From assembly GCA_029448655.1 (NCBI GenBank), contig JACCLO010000011.1, forward strand, positions 2,728,001-2,792,000: DNA of 64,000 bases, in the 5' to 3' direction. This document shows, in pieces, positions 14,584 to 26,581 of this stretch (its first letter is position 1; every line of letters begins with the position of its first letter). The position numbers were made by a program, and so were the translations under genes. The notes below the pieces were generated by a model that saw only the letters and a program-made list of their open reading frames with translations, had not been told where the DNA came from and did not search any database. Origin of the DNA: Wolfiporia cocos. Its lineage: Eukaryota > Basidiomycota > Agaricomycetes > Polyporales > Phaeolaceae.

Positions 14584-17500
14584 TTACTGTCGGTTCAACT
14601 TCCACATGCCGTCCTTTACCGTGACGAGACCTTCTCGTCTCGCCGCCTCCATGAATGCCGCGAGTTGCTCAATCGTCCTGTTATAGTTGGGTGCGATCTT
14701 CAACATTGTCTGTATTCTGTCCAGGCTAAGTGCTCCCAGATTGGTGAGCATGCCCTCAATGAACTTGTTGGATCCGAGTGATCAGCATCCGTCTCGTTCA
14801 GGTAACACGCATAACAAACCTTCCAGAACACTCTCATCTGCTCCGCCTGTTGCTGTTGGACAGTTAAAGCGGTGGGGACCTCTTCTGCTGCTGGAACTAT
14901 CGTAACAGCTAATCAATGACAATGTATAGAGGATCAAGCGTCCATGACATACCAGGCCTTGTCGGAGGAGGTTTGTGCACGATATCAGACTCAGCTTCTG
15001 CGACCTCCAGCAGTCTATACTGGTTGTCTTCCTCCTCCTTTAGGATGCCAATATCAACCCAGGTGGAGAGTGCTTTCAGTGCTGCAGTACGATCCACCGA
15101 GCCAACCGCGGCAATGAGTTCGTCGACGGTCCATCGGTCTGTCGCGTAAGCAAAGGGGACAATTAAGCAGTGCGCCGAAATGAAGCGGCGGACAAGTCAC
15201 CTTTGGTGGAGAATAGCTCGAGGAAAGCAGCATCCAGAGGGGGAACACATGCATTAATCGTACGATCCTTAAGCACAACGTCGAGAGTGATGGTCCCGAG
15301 ATGTGGCAGCCAGCGTAACTTCTTGTCAGGCTTAAATGCGTTGAACTCCTTGGCATATTCGTCTTGGATTCTGCGCGAATCGGTATCTTTTCACGGTTCC
15401 AAGAAATTGAAACGTACTCTTTGAACTGTCCAGGCATGACGAAGTTCCCCGCTTGCAGGGGTGGCCAGAAATGTCGAGAGATGATCGTGGCTTGCAAGGG
15501 CAGCTATTCTCAAAGTATTAGAATGACAGTGCGATGCTGCTCAAGCTGTCAAACTCACGTCCTGCTGTGATTGCACGTGTTGATCTATCCGCTTCGAGTC
15601 TGTCATATCCCTGAGCATGACCTCGCAGACCTGCAGCGCGGCCTCGCCGAAGCGAATCTTGAGGATCTCGATATTCCGTCGCTAAATTGAGGAATGATTG
15701 ACAAGATGCTCCAGCGGAGTCAAGGGGCGCATACGCACTTCACGCTCGAAGTTCCCGTCAGTGATTGCGAGGAGCCGTTGCGCCAGCAGCACTTGTAGCT
15801 CCTTGACAAAGAGATCTTTCGAATCATATATGCTGACGAGGGTGCTGATCACATCGCTTGGTTTGTTGGTGCGAAAATCTCCCAAAGAAGGGCGATATGT
15901 CATCTGGAGACGAGCAACTCATCGATACACAATACATACCAGGGCCTGCATCAATGGGTTCGGGCTCCCAACTTGGATCCGTATAGTCCTCCACTTGCAT
16001 TTGCTGAAGGGGCTGAATAGGTTCATTCTCATCAACCAACGAATCTCCGCTCTCGCCATCTCCCACAAGGCTCGCCACAATACAACGAATTGTATCAGGT
16101 CGCTCTCTGCGTACACGTCAGAACTCCGGTATCATGCCCCTTCGAGTGTGCGCACCTGAGGTATTTCCGAATTGGATCGGCGACTTTGAACAATAGCACC
16201 CCAGGAGGATCGACAATCCGCAGACATCGGATGATCGATACGTATTGGGTGAGAATGTCCTTAGTATCTGCGCCTGGATGAAGTAACCGTTTGCGATTGC
16301 TATTGATGGATGTCAATCGCGTCAACCAACAGTAGTAAACGTGCACTCACGCTTTACGTAACGTCTGGACCAGCTGTGCCCGTTGATCAACGCGTTGCAA
16401 ACACTCCTATGGCGGGTGCTGGCTTAATGCTGGAGCTGCGGAATTTGAACACTATTTGGCATCACCTTGAGATCCTGCAAAGCAGGGACTGAGTCTGGGT
16501 AATCGACAATGATATCGAATATTTCTCGCGTTCTTCAGGTTCACACGTTGGGTCAGAACGACAGTGCTACACATCAGAGGTGACCCTACCGTAGATCGCT
16601 CAACGTCTTGCAAACGTGGAAATCGAATCTTGAGCCTACTCCTTGCAGCATAGATCGTGCCTCGTTCGCTACAGGAGCATGAGCACCATATGGCGACAAG
16701 TGACATTTTCACTGACCAGATTTGGCACCCCTGGCGTACGGCATGAGCATCCATGGCACAATGTTATCCGTCATCCAATCTCGAAGGGGCTTGAGCATCT
16801 GCTCGTCCCACTTCCCGGTGCAAGTCTCCAGAATGTGACTCTCGATGTATTCGTAGCATACACTGGAGATGAGCGACTCGTACCGCTCAAGAAGACCTAG
16901 CTGTTCGAAGGCAGCCCAGAGCGCGTAGTCTGCCCTAGAAGGATTGTCAGGAGTTTGAAACACGGATGGGACGTTCAGCCAGGGCGGAGGGGTTGAGGAA
17001 CGGGAGATATCAAACGTGCGGGATACGAGATCCTTGAAACCATTCGAGAAGGACGGCGGCAGGACTGAGAATACGTGGGTCTGGAAGTTGAGCATATATG
17101 CATGAAGGATGGTTTGGCCAAGTCTATGAGAGCGGCGTGATCAGATCATGTCAGTGTTCTTAGATGCGGAGGCTCACTCCGGTATTGGACACCATGCAGA
17201 ATACCATTCACATAATCTGAACACAAGCTGAGAAATATATTGCGGGTCTGCTGTTTCCTAGGACCCGTCAATGACTTTAGTGCACATTCGCAGGTAGCTA
17301 AGAGAGCACACCTCATATCTAGCCATAAACGCTTCAACATCACGAGTAATAAGATGCTGATTTTTTCGCATATCCTCTAGTTGCACAAAGTGAGAATACT
17401 TAAACCTGCTTATCTACTGTAGCTTACCAAGGAAGTTCTCCAGGAGCAAAGGCAACATCTTGGACTTGCTCAAGATCTCGGTGGACGATCTCACCTTGTT

Positions 17501-17804
17501 CATGTCTACCACCGCTGTGTGCTCAGCGATCTCACAGAGCGCGGACAAAGGCCGTAGGGCTTTTCTACGCACCGAACCTCTTTCGCGATTCGAGGTCTGC
17601 CAAATCACAAGGGCGCAGAAAGTCCGTGGCAAGCGTCCACGCCTTCAGCAGTTATTCAGCTGTGAGGGACTCTATACTGCTGAAATATGTATGCACCTCG
17701 CTAAATGCCAGTAAGCCAGTGATCCCAGGCTGTCCTTGATTCAGACGAGTGAACGAATTCTGCCATCTGGCCGCCACCAGGCGATGCAAGTTCTCAGTGG
17801 CCAT
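14584..17804 (-). CDS. APC2: Anaphase-promoting complex subunit 2 (cullin)
   Basis: Scaffold cullin of the APC/C ubiquitin ligase, which marks cyclins and securin for destruction in mitosis. Eighteen short exons could be joined with consistent phase into about 767 residues, starting MATENLHRLVAARWQ at 17804. The N-terminal cullin repeats are followed by the diagnostic cullin-homology stretch DFRTNKPSDVISTLVSIYDS then KDLFVKELQVLLAQRLL (about residues 444-480), RNIEILKIRFGEAALQVCEVM, and KLRWLPHLGTITLDV. The C-terminal winged-helix (WHB) is complete: MLTNLGALSLDRIQTMLKIA to VKDGMWKLNRQ and stop. The intron before DFRT ends at the weak acceptor GGGAG; an upstream CAG would break the frame. The frame at 17741-17947 is an overlapping shadow. 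The upstream partner is a divergent esterase at 18087. Confidence 0.92.
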
Positions 17805-18086
17805 AGCGAAGAGACGATAGGGTCTGTGTATTCAGGCAGGTAATTGAATGGATGAACAATGATACTACAGGCTTGCTCATGAACCGAGTCCAGCCACAAG
17901 CGATTAGTTGGTAGCGGGAGGCAAGACGCGTCGCGTCGCGGGGTCACGCGGTCGCGCCTCCGCTTACGCTTACGGGCACCGTTCTGCCACAGCTCTCACC
18001 GCGCCACAACCCACTGTATTTCTTGACTCACATACTTCAACTATAGACAGTACTTGGGACACACAAAGTGCGGTGAAATTAGACGC
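17805..18086. promoter_or_regulatory. Divergent promoter between APC2 and the alpha/beta hydrolase
   Basis: The two start codons are 282 bases apart. The middle contains a CG-rich patch (GACGCGTCGCGTCGCGGG, 17924-17941). No TATA box is clear. Confidence 0.45.
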
Positions 18087-19461
18087 ATGCAACCTCTGAG
18101 TATCGCCTACAAATATGTGGATGGGACACCTCTTCTCTTGGACGTCTACCCTCCCGTCGTCCAGTCTCCCAACGCGGACGTTACACAGTCAGGCTCCAGA
18201 ATAGCTGTACCTGCCATACTATATTTTCATGGCGGGGGCTTGACTGTTGGAAACAGGACAAGCTGGTTTCCTGCTTGGCTCCATAGTGCGTGTCCTTTGT
18301 TTTGTATTGATCATCGACCCGTTCCCTGTTCATGATTTATCAGGCATGGTCAGGATCACTGATATTTAATCCTACTATGAAGGACGTGTATCTGATGCAG
18401 GCTGCGTGTTTGTCTGCGTCGACTACCGTTTGCTTCCGCCCTCTACTGGCCACGATGTTCTTTCAGACATCAAAGATGCGATATCCTTTGTCGCACACAA
18501 GCTTGACACGATTCTAGGCGATAGAATGAACCAAACAAACATTATACATCCTACGTCGCACAGTATAAAACCCACCAATCAGATAGACCGCAATGCGATC
18601 GCGGTGGTTGGCACTAGTGCAGGCGGGCTTTGTGCGTATCTTGCTGCGATGCACGCAATGCCCAAGCCTAAGGTGATCCTCTCTATGTACGGCATGGGCG
18701 GAAATCTCTTAGTACGTCTTCACTCTTTCCGCAACTCACGCGAGCTTATCGCCCGACAGACGTCCCACTATATGGCTCCGAAGACGACGGTCTTCTTCCG
18801 AGGACGCGAGCTGCTTGACCCAAATAATTTCCAGGATTACATTTTTCCGAGGTCCTGCTCACTACCGCTAACATCTGATTCTGCGCTCGCTTACCATCCA
18901 CCAACGTCGCCAACTCCTGGATTTCCTGCAAACCCTCGCATGTTTCTTGCGCGTCTATACATCCAGTTGGGGAGTTTTTTGGACTACTATACTGGCTGCC
19001 ACGAACCTAGCTTGAGTGACGCCCTACGCAGCGCTGCCGCCAACTGCAGTGCACAAGATATCATCAAAGGGGTGCCTGGTACTGAACTACTATCGATACA
19101 CTTGCGCAGTATCATACCCCCAGAACACCTCCTGCTTTTCCCGCAATTCGGTGCTGCGTCCAACTGGCCATCAACCTACCTGGTTCACGGCTCCGCGGAT
19201 ACGGCTGTGCTTGCTGATGAGTCCCGCTACATGTATGGACTACTGCAAAAGGCAGGAGTAGATGTCTCCTTAACAATTGTCGAGGGCAAGGAACACTCAT
19301 TTGACTATGAATCTGATGCTGAGAGTATTCATGGCGTAGAAGGAGAACTTTTTGACACAGTGGCCGCGTCCTTTCTGGAACGTTTGCGAGCAATTTCAAG
19401 TGCTCCACCATCTGATTGTGTTGACCAGATAGTAATGTCTGTGAATTGTAGCATGATTTAG
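18087..19461 (+). CDS. HSL-type alpha/beta hydrolase (PF07859), putative esterase/lipase
   Basis: Exons 18087-18285, 18401-18711 and 18760-19461 give 403 residues. The oxyanion-hole motif HGGG (in YFHGGGLTVGN) sits near residue 47 and the nucleophile elbow GTSAGG near 135. An acidic residue is offered by HGSADTAV and the catalytic His by GKEHSFDYES near the C-terminus, so the triad is complete. The 48-base piece 18712-18759 has a GTACGT donor and CAG acceptor and is skipped because family members read GMGGN directly into a short segment before PKT; it is a multiple of three and has no stop, so an unspliced message would still be translated. No signal peptide: intracellular. Substrate unknown. 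The gene ends only 46 bases from the convergent sirtuin gene. Confidence 0.82.
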
Positions 19462-19507
19462 ATGCTATATTGTCACCTAGGCAACACCAGCCTTCCCATG
19501 TAGCGCT

Positions 19508-20999
19508 CTACAATTTCTCTTTAGTGACCTCCTCCGCGGACTGTGGCTTGTCATCCAGTACCGGCACCTCCGCTCCAGTCACCACAGGCGTCTGGTCGTC
19601 CGGCGCCGCATCCGCTGGCTCGTCAGACTTGGGTTCAATGGCAACCTGCGCGATTGCCTCGCTGATTTCCTCCACATCATCCTTCAGTTGCTGTTCCTCT
19701 GTCTTGTTCCTCTGGTCGGACCTGACGACAGAAGGAATCTCCTCGTCGGGATCGAGGCTGTTCTCTGTCTCTTGCCACGCCGCGTCGAACTCCTCCTCCC
19801 AGCCAAGCTCCTTGGCAAGTGCGCGCACGACGTTGTCGCACTTATCCAGGATTATGACGTCGTCGGATCGGCTGCCGAAGTCGCCGACGTCCTCCAAATT
19901 GATGAGGACCCGTGGGCAATGCTCAGGAACGAGGGACGGGAGAGATGCGAATGGCTGGACCTGCAGGGATGTCCCAATTACGAACAGGATGTCCGCTCCA
20001 CGCAGAAATGGGACGGCGCGGTGGAAGGGTTCAGGCAGCTACGCGAAAGAAGCGATCAGCGCATTCCACATCGTGAGAAGTAGTGCATGCTAAGTACTGA
20101 CAGACTCCCCGAAAAAGGTGATATCTGGCTTGACGAGGCCCCCGCACTGGTTACAGTTTGCTATTGTTCCAGTCTTGAGGCATTCTCGCATCTTCACCGC
20201 ATCGTATTCAGCGCGACATTCGACGCATCTTTGGTTTGCGAAGCTCCCATGAGCCTCCACGATCTTGTGATCGGGAACGCCTGCGCGTCGCTCCAAAGTG
20301 TCTATGTTTTGCGTGAAGCATGTGTGCAGGAGGGAATGGTCGTGGAGCAGTTTCACAAAAGAGTGCGTGGGTGTTGGCCGGAAGCGTCCCGGGAGCAGCT
20401 CGCGAGCAAGTGCATAAACTAGGGCCCATTGATGATGGTCAACTGTCAGTGATACTCCCCTAATGTAGTATGTCGACGTACAGGGCTTAGGGTTCTGGCG
20501 GAAGAAGTTGATCTCGAAAATTGCCTCAGGGTGAGTGAGGTCGAATCTTGCAAGGTTTGACTAAGATGCCGGGGACAATTAGGCACCGTACGTAAGAACT
20601 GTATACAATCTCACTTACGTATAGACCTTGAGTAAGGTTGAATTGGCATTTATCAGAACACACTTGCACTTGAGTAAGACAACAAGCGGACATACCGATT
20701 TCAGGGGAACGGAAGTCAGGGATACCAGCGGATGTACTGGCACCTGCGATAAGCAATTGAGTACAGGTCCTGCAAATAACTAGCGATCATTTGTCAGTAA
20801 CTTACCAGCGCCCAACTTCAAGGGGTCAATCGATTAGCATGCAGTCAACTGAAGATCCAGGTTGTGCATCGCTGCTTACCATTACAAACACTTTCCTGCA
20901 TTCCGGCGATTTCATATACTTCGCCACTGACGGCAGGTCCCTTGCTTTCAAGACCTCCGGAGGGCCTTCATAAGGGCCCTTGGACTGTTCAGCTCCCAT
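19508..20999 (-). CDS. HST2: Sirtuin, Hst2/SIRT2 type NAD+-dependent deacetylase
   Basis: Seven exons: 20999-20880, 20815-20806, 20743-20696, 20626-20619, 20560-20482, 20418-20102, 20038-19508; 370 residues. The NAD fold is intact: LGAGASTSAGIPDFRSP (about 40-56), TQNIDTLERRAG with the NID motif, catalytic His in VEAHGSF, and the zinc ribbon CVEC...CNQCGGLVKPDI (C-x2-C ... C-x2-C). GTSLQVQPFA and the LINLED NAD-binding strand follow. After the core come about 100 acidic Pro/Glu/Ser-rich residues ending KEKL. Two exons are only 10 and 8 bases long, and both are forced by the invariant GAGxSTSAGIPDFRS and GLY sequences. One variation: the GAG motif has Ala where Ile/Ser is usual (GAGAST). Class and family are firm; histone or cytosolic targets cannot be told apart. 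Confidence 0.93.
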
Positions 21000-21385
21000 T
21001 TTCAATAGTTATGTTGTGAAAGCGTCCTGGATGTGTCGAAGGATCAACCCACGGTGGTTGCGGGGAACAAGGTGTCTGAAAGTACTGAGTGGAGTCGGAA
21101 TCATATGCTTCGCGCAGCATGACTCTATGTATATTAATCCGCCTCCGCGGGTCTGCCAAGCGTTGATGAAGGTTATTTTCGTATACGTAACATCGGTCTG
21201 TTAGCTCCTCCCCGCGACTGTCCCGGGACATCCGGGCAACGGGAGCATGATGACAACCTATTCAGTCCGCTTCTACAACGGCTGCCATAACTCAAACAAA
21301 GATCTCATCTCCGGAATGCTACATAAATATCCAACATCATCCAATAGCTCAGCCCAGTAACAAACCAAACCCTAATACTCTGAAG
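21000..21385. promoter_or_regulatory. Upstream region of the sirtuin gene
   Basis: These 386 bases lie between the sirtuin start and the S28 peptidase stop; both genes are on the minus strand. Nothing else recognisable. Confidence 0.4.
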
Positions 21386-23584
21386 TCATTGAGCGCCAGG
21401 GGCTTTCCTCTCCTTCAGCCACTCCGTAACAAACTCGATCATCTCTGTGTGGATCTTCTCGATCTCCGCTGGCTCGGCGGAGATGTCCCGCAGACCATAT
21501 TCGTCGTAATGGTGGACGCCACCTGCGCAGTCGATACAGAATAGTCAGAGATGTTCGGTTTCATAAAAGGCCAGCCTTTCAACCGACCGGGAATCAGCTT
21601 GAACGGCCTGAGGATCGTGTCCCCGCGGTCTTTGGCATTTTCACTGTGTGGCGTATCCGGTCTCCAAGGATCGACTGCGAACCATTCTCAGTGGCGTCAT
21701 GAGGTGAGAATAGAAGACGACACACCCTCCCCGTCGATGATCGCCAGCCTGTCTGCAGCGATGTCGAAGTCGCCGAGCACGTTTACCGCAGTAACATTGG
21801 GCAGCGGTGGGACGATGAAGTGCTTGCCAGGTGGGTACGCCTGTCTGCAGATCTTCGACTCGTATTCCAACGTGAGGCGGTTGGAGATTATACGTGGATA
21901 ACCCGCAGGCGGCGCGATCTATGAACATTGAACATCGTGTCACATCGAAGTATAGGTTTGCTCACTTCGAAGTAGCCCCACTGGGTGCAGACCTGGAAGA
22001 CCCACAGTCGCCATGTCTCATCTAGAGAGGTACCTCGGAACTTTGCATCGTCGTAGGTGCCAAAGCACTGGCAAGACATCACTGTCTGTTCAAAGAAGGT
22101 GGAGGAATAGTACATACATCCTCTATAGATACACCGTCTGGGCATCTGGACACGAATTTCTGGTAGCGATACCACGCTCAGTCGCACATATCACGCAGAC
22201 GGCCCATCTCGCTCACCTCCTTGATATATCGCGCGTAGTTGTATACAACCAATGGCACATTTAGTCCGCCTGGCAATGTCAACATATCGGTTTCGACATC
22301 GTACGTCGTTGCAGTTTCTTGGATTTCCGACCCGAGCAATGGCTTGCTCAGGGCTTCGCAGAACTCTTCGAAGCCAGTGCTTCCAACTGCAGGGTCCCAG
22401 TTCTTGCCTTGCCAATATCCCATAGGGCTCTGGGGAAACGATGTTTGTCAACAGTGTGGCCGAAACACATCACCAACGAGCCGACCTCGAGTAAAGAGGC
22501 GAAGTCATCGTCGTGTTCCAGTTCTCCCAGCCCAAACAGCTGTTTGAGCGCGATGCGCAGGTGAGGGACGGACAAAATCGTGTCAACCGTTTCAATCGCG
22601 CGCTGGATATTCGAAGAGCATTCTGGATCTGCAGCACGCCGGATTACATCCATGTACTCCCACTGAGCAATTGTGGCATGAGTGACACCGCTCGAGGCTA
22701 TGGCTCCGTATACAAGATCCGGGTACAAGATCCGCATATGTGCTGCACGAGCACCTGCATAGGAACCCTGTGCATGTGCCATCAGGCATGCATTCTCACG
22801 GTGAGATGGAACCTTCACAAACACCATAGTAGATCCACGGAGTATTTGGGGCTGTCAGGTCCTCGTCAATTCCGGGGAGCTTGACGTTTGCCATGAAGTT
22901 AGCAGAATCGGCGGCCGCTTGCTCATTGCTCAGCCAACTAAAGTTCCTGATGTGAACGTGTGGCGTGTTAAATGAGAAGTGATTGCCGACCGTAGTGAAT
23001 CAGTAGTAAGGTTGTCAACCGGAACGGAAGCTCCTGTTCGCTTGTGAGCACTGCATACGTGTACAAGTTAACTCGTTACAGACCATAGTATCTAATTTGC
23101 TCGACATTGTCAAGGCACTCCCATGATTGGTAAGCCAAACCTACCTGTGCTCAAGAACGACGCCTACACCGCCGGTGGCCCTGGTCAGAATCTCGACGAT
23201 GCCGGTGTCCAGAAACGGGATCCTATCCTCTCCAGAGGTCTCGCCGCCGTCAAGGACAATGACCGGGCCGTTGCTACCTGGGATGTAGTGTCGCGTGTTG
23301 ATCCAGTAGCGCTGTTCGAACGTGTGAGACGTGTTTTCGAAGTGATCGAGCGGTTGGGTGAACCAATGCTCTGGGAATTCGGGAGGTGCGTCTGGGTATG
23401 GCAGTGCAATATCTGTATCCTGCACGACAAGACGCTGCTGCCTCGCCACAATATCCGCATGATCAAGTTTCCAGAGATTGACACCCTGGGGCCCAAGCAG
23501 TCGCAGCAGGCTGGCATCCGCGGCGAAACAACGCGGCAGCACCACAATTGCATACAGCAGCGAGCCGCGCAGCATACCTCTCAT
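21386..23584 (-). CDS. Secreted S28 serine carboxypeptidase (prolyl carboxypeptidase/PRSS16-like)
   Basis: Eleven exons: 23584-23145, 23091-23084, 23033-22991, 22946-22823, 22767-22486, 22429-22217, 22159-22118, 22067-21966, 21918-21726, 21674-21588, 21522-21386; 556 residues. A signal peptide opens the protein (MRGMLRGSLLYAIVVLPRCFA). Family blocks follow: FTQPLDHF, YWINTRHY, VLDGGETSGE, EHRYYG, NTPWIYYGGSYAGARAAHM with the nucleophile Ser in GGSYAG (near 205), SSGVTHA, and late in the protein DGEVDPW (catalytic Asp region) and NGG-like GGVHHYDEYGL (catalytic His). S28 enzymes remove residues after proline and work in acidic, secreted or vacuolar settings. The second exon is 8 bases (ATACTATG) and is needed to restore the conserved RYYG. 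The substrate is not known. Confidence 0.9.
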
Positions 23585-24697
23585 GACCAATAGCTTCAGC
23601 CGCGACCCTAGCTCGTGTCAGCTACGATGGCAGCACTGTGATCGCGTCAGGATCAAGTGGTTGCATCCACGACACTTCGCGTGTCCGCGTGTCTCAAGCC
23701 CACGTGATATCGTGATGTGGCATGTACATTTATGTTTGTGGCACCAATCCTCATTAGCGCCCGCTGCTTATTCGTGCGCATGAAACGCCGGGTCAACTTC
23801 AACTTTATTCCAGAAACAATCTCCTTGAACCTCCCGTGCAATCGTGGACTTGCAAGGCCATCACCAGCAGACGAGTTCAAGCGAGATACCCATGCCGTCA
23901 TTGATGGAATCTTGAGGCTTTATCAGATGAATGGAAAATCCAGGCTCTTTCTCCAGAAATTACCGACACTCGGGTACGTCGTAGGCCCAATCTCACATGT
24001 GAGATGGCGCGGCCCCGGGAGTCACAACCGAGGTTGTGACGTTTGACGACTGACCAGCGGGGTGTGACCGACCGTGGAGGGAAATGATAGAGCCGTTTTC
24101 CATGAAATGCCCAACACGGACACATCAGCTCCCCCCACGGTCGATTGATCCGATGCAACCATCCAGCGTGATCTCTGTATCCTCGAGTTCTACCGCGCGA
24201 CCTCCAGCTTTTCCTCTAGCGTATTTCCGTGGCAAATGGGATTACTGTTTGTGAGGGCTTGGGCTCGAACACCAAACACATCAGGCGTGTGGTGGAGCTT
24301 TGTAGCACTCCGTATTCGGCGATCGGTACGCTCTAACTGTGCCAGACATCGCCACGCTTACGGCGCCCTACCGTTACGCTCAGGCGATGCACCATAAATT
24401 TGATGAGCACGTTACCAATCTATGACATTCTCATCAGCTCCAAAGCGGCGGGATCCCGCCCGAGACCCTTAGACCAAGTATTTCCGGCGTTCATGAAGCT
24501 ACTGACCCAAGCACATTGGGCATCGTTCATGCGGCTAGTTGTGGCCTCTACGTCGTCGCCGCCCCCTAGTCGCTGCACATACGACCGCCGTGAGCTCTCA
24601 AACAGAGGCATACCCAATATTCTAGCTGATATCGTTGTGACAGGTCTTTCCTTTTGGAGTCGGAATAGAGGCCTCGCAACGCTTCCATCCGCCCATC
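23585..24697. other. Gene-free interval between the S28 peptidase and F-box genes
   Basis: About 1.1 kb between two divergent starts. Open frames at 23717-24046 and 24400-24720 lack motifs and splice partners. CACGTG-like CCACGTGAT at 23700-23708 may be an E-box/Pho4-type site; this is only a sequence match. Confidence 0.5.
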
Positions 24698-26227
24698 GTG
24701 CTCTGCATCATGGTCAATAGCATGGTCGGCCGGTCGCCTATCACTATTATGCCCGACGAAATCTTACCCATCATCCTCGGATTCAGCCTCGAACCCGGGG
24801 CCTATAACACCAGTCGTATCTTCCGCCTCATAGAACTAAGTCACGTATCCCGTCGGTGGCGCGTTGTCCTTCTAGACACACCGGGTATGTGGTCTTTGGT
24901 AGACCTCAGGTATCCTACTATCGGCCAGGTCTTCTGCGCACGCTCTCAGACATCACCAATTCGCATAACGTACGTCCAGAGCGAGTCTGGCTACATGGCC
25001 AGGCGCGTCCCGACGCTCGCCGCCCTCGAATGGCTCGAGCCGTACGTCGCGCAGGTGGAGGGGATCCACGTAGCGGCATCACAAACGGTCATGAAGAACA
25101 TCATGTCGCTCTTCGGCTGCGCATTTCCTGAGCTACATGGCCTGATCTCTGGCCTTGACAGTGGTGCAACGATTGGCCCTTCCATGGTTGTCGAATTCCA
25201 CGCTGGCAGAGTCTGCCGCACCTCTGCGGACGGAATATCGGTGGTCAGCTTTGGCGAGCCACGTAGCATTCCACAGGGCCTGACGAGGCTCGCACTAACC
25301 CGTCTTCGAACCCGTCTGTCAGTGGCTGCTGTGGTCGCAGCTCTGGAGAGATGTCCGGGACTTGAGGAGCTCAGAGTTGCCTCCGCCATTTTGCAGAATT
25401 TGGGGCCCCGTGCGGAGCTTGAGGATCATCCTATTGTAAGACTGCCTAGGCTGCGCTTCCTCGAGGTTGGCGACTCCTCGCCAGAAGTCATCTCTAGCTT
25501 CCTCGCGCACTTGTCTATTCCCCCAACCGCAAGTATATCTATTCATGCACTCACTACTCAGACACTTTCCGCCATACTTCCCTCCGACACCTCTGAATTG
25601 CGAAGCCTTACCGCCGTTTCATACAATGGTGAGACGATCGCACGGGCGCTCGATATATCCGCTACTGCTCTCAGAATTCACAACAGAACCTTCCATCATC
25701 TGTCGTCGGCTTCGTTTTCCCTGAAACCAAATCGCATGCCACAGATACTAATGAACAGCCTCGATGTTGGCTCGATATTTGCCCATATCACTTCCCTCAG
25801 GGCCATATCAACCAATATCGGCATCTTCCACCCCGTGATTCCCGAAGCAAGCTGGAAGGCATTGTTATCATGTCTTCCTCTTCTAACGGCACTGGAGATA
25901 GGGGGACCATGGGCGGAACATCTACTATGTGCTCTTAGTCGGCCAATCAGTGCAACCTCAAATCTAACACCCGTGCAACAAGACAGCCTTCCCTGCGCGC
26001 GGCTGCGATGTCTTCGCATCCTAGTCATGTCGCCGGATGGACCACAGACCGAAAGGCTCATGGTTGTCTTGGAACGGTACCTCTCAACCAGAGCAGAGCT
26101 AACGGGTTCTCTGCTAGAGTCCCTGCACATCGGGATGCATTCCGGGCCCGCTCGGACGGCCGTCTCATCCATGATGGAACACCTTCAGCGTGTTGCCAAA
26201 GGGGTTTACATCCACGAGACGTATTGA
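24698..26227 (+). CDS. F-box domain protein, intronless
   Basis: A single 509-codon exon, unusual beside the intron-rich neighbours. The N-terminus has an F-box: MPDEILPIILGFS, then IELSHVSRRWRVVLLDTPGMW about residues 18-65, the Skp1-binding fold of SCF ubiquitin ligase adaptors. The remainder is leucine-rich with regular spacing (for example LEELRVASAIL and LRFLEVGD), as in the degenerate LRR-like C-termini of the large basidiomycete F-box families. The first ATGs are close together (24698, 24710, 24722); the second and third give slightly shorter proteins with the same domain. Substrate unknown. Such families expand by duplication in Agaricomycetes, and the missing introns would fit an origin by retrocopy or recent expansion; that is inference. 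Confidence 0.8.
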   Translation: MLCIMVNSMVGRSPITIMPDEILPIILGFSLEPGAYNTSRIFRLIELSHVSRRWRVVLLDTPGMWSLVDLRYPTIGQVFCARSQTSPIRITYVQSESGYMARRVPTLAALEWLEPYVAQVEGIHVAASQTVMKNIMSLFGCAFPELHGLISGLDSGATIGPSMVVEFHAGRVCRTSADGISVVSFGEPRSIPQGLTRLALTRLRTRLSVAAVVAALERCPGLEELRVASAILQNLGPRAELEDHPIVRLPRLRFLEVGDSSPEVISSFLAHLSIPPTASISIHALTTQTLSAILPSDTSELRSLTAVSYNGETIARALDISATALRIHNRTFHHLSSASFSLKPNRMPQILMNSLDVGSIFAHITSLRAISTNIGIFHPVIPEASWKALLSCLPLLTALEIGGPWAEHLLCALSRPISATSNLTPVQQDSLPCARLRCLRILVMSPDGPQTERLMVVLERYLSTRAELTGSLLESLHIGMHSGPARTAVSSMMEHLQRVAKGVYIHETY

Positions 26228-26581
26228 CTCATTTATGCTTGCGGTCAACAACTGGAGGACTCGTCGCTTGCTTGCCCCATCAATCAGTAGGGACCAGGAT
26301 CACCGCAACGCTTGTACTCGTACTATAAGCGTCAGCTTTGAACATACTACGGCTATATCCAATCTCAGTCCCGTAGATCGGGGCATATTCATCACACCAA
26401 CCCTGTAATCTCTGCACTGTGCACCATACTCCCTCAGCCTAATATGCGCAAAGTTGATTGGTCGTCTATCTAGTGTTTGATACATGTGCGCTATGCTACA
26501 AGGAGATTTACAGTAATCGCTACATAACAAAACAATCGATATAGTTCGTTTTGATAGTGCGACGGGGGAGTTTGACACCAG
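26228..26581. other. Short convergent interval (F-box / peroxidase 3' ends)
   Basis: About 350 bases between two stop codons; it holds 3' untranslated sequence only, with no gene visible. Confidence 0.5.

Noticed and set aside
17741..17947. Longer open frame at the 5' end of APC2 (starting MTPRRDASC)
   Set aside because: It is in a different frame from the exon MATENLHRLVAARWQ that joins the rest of the gene with correct phase.
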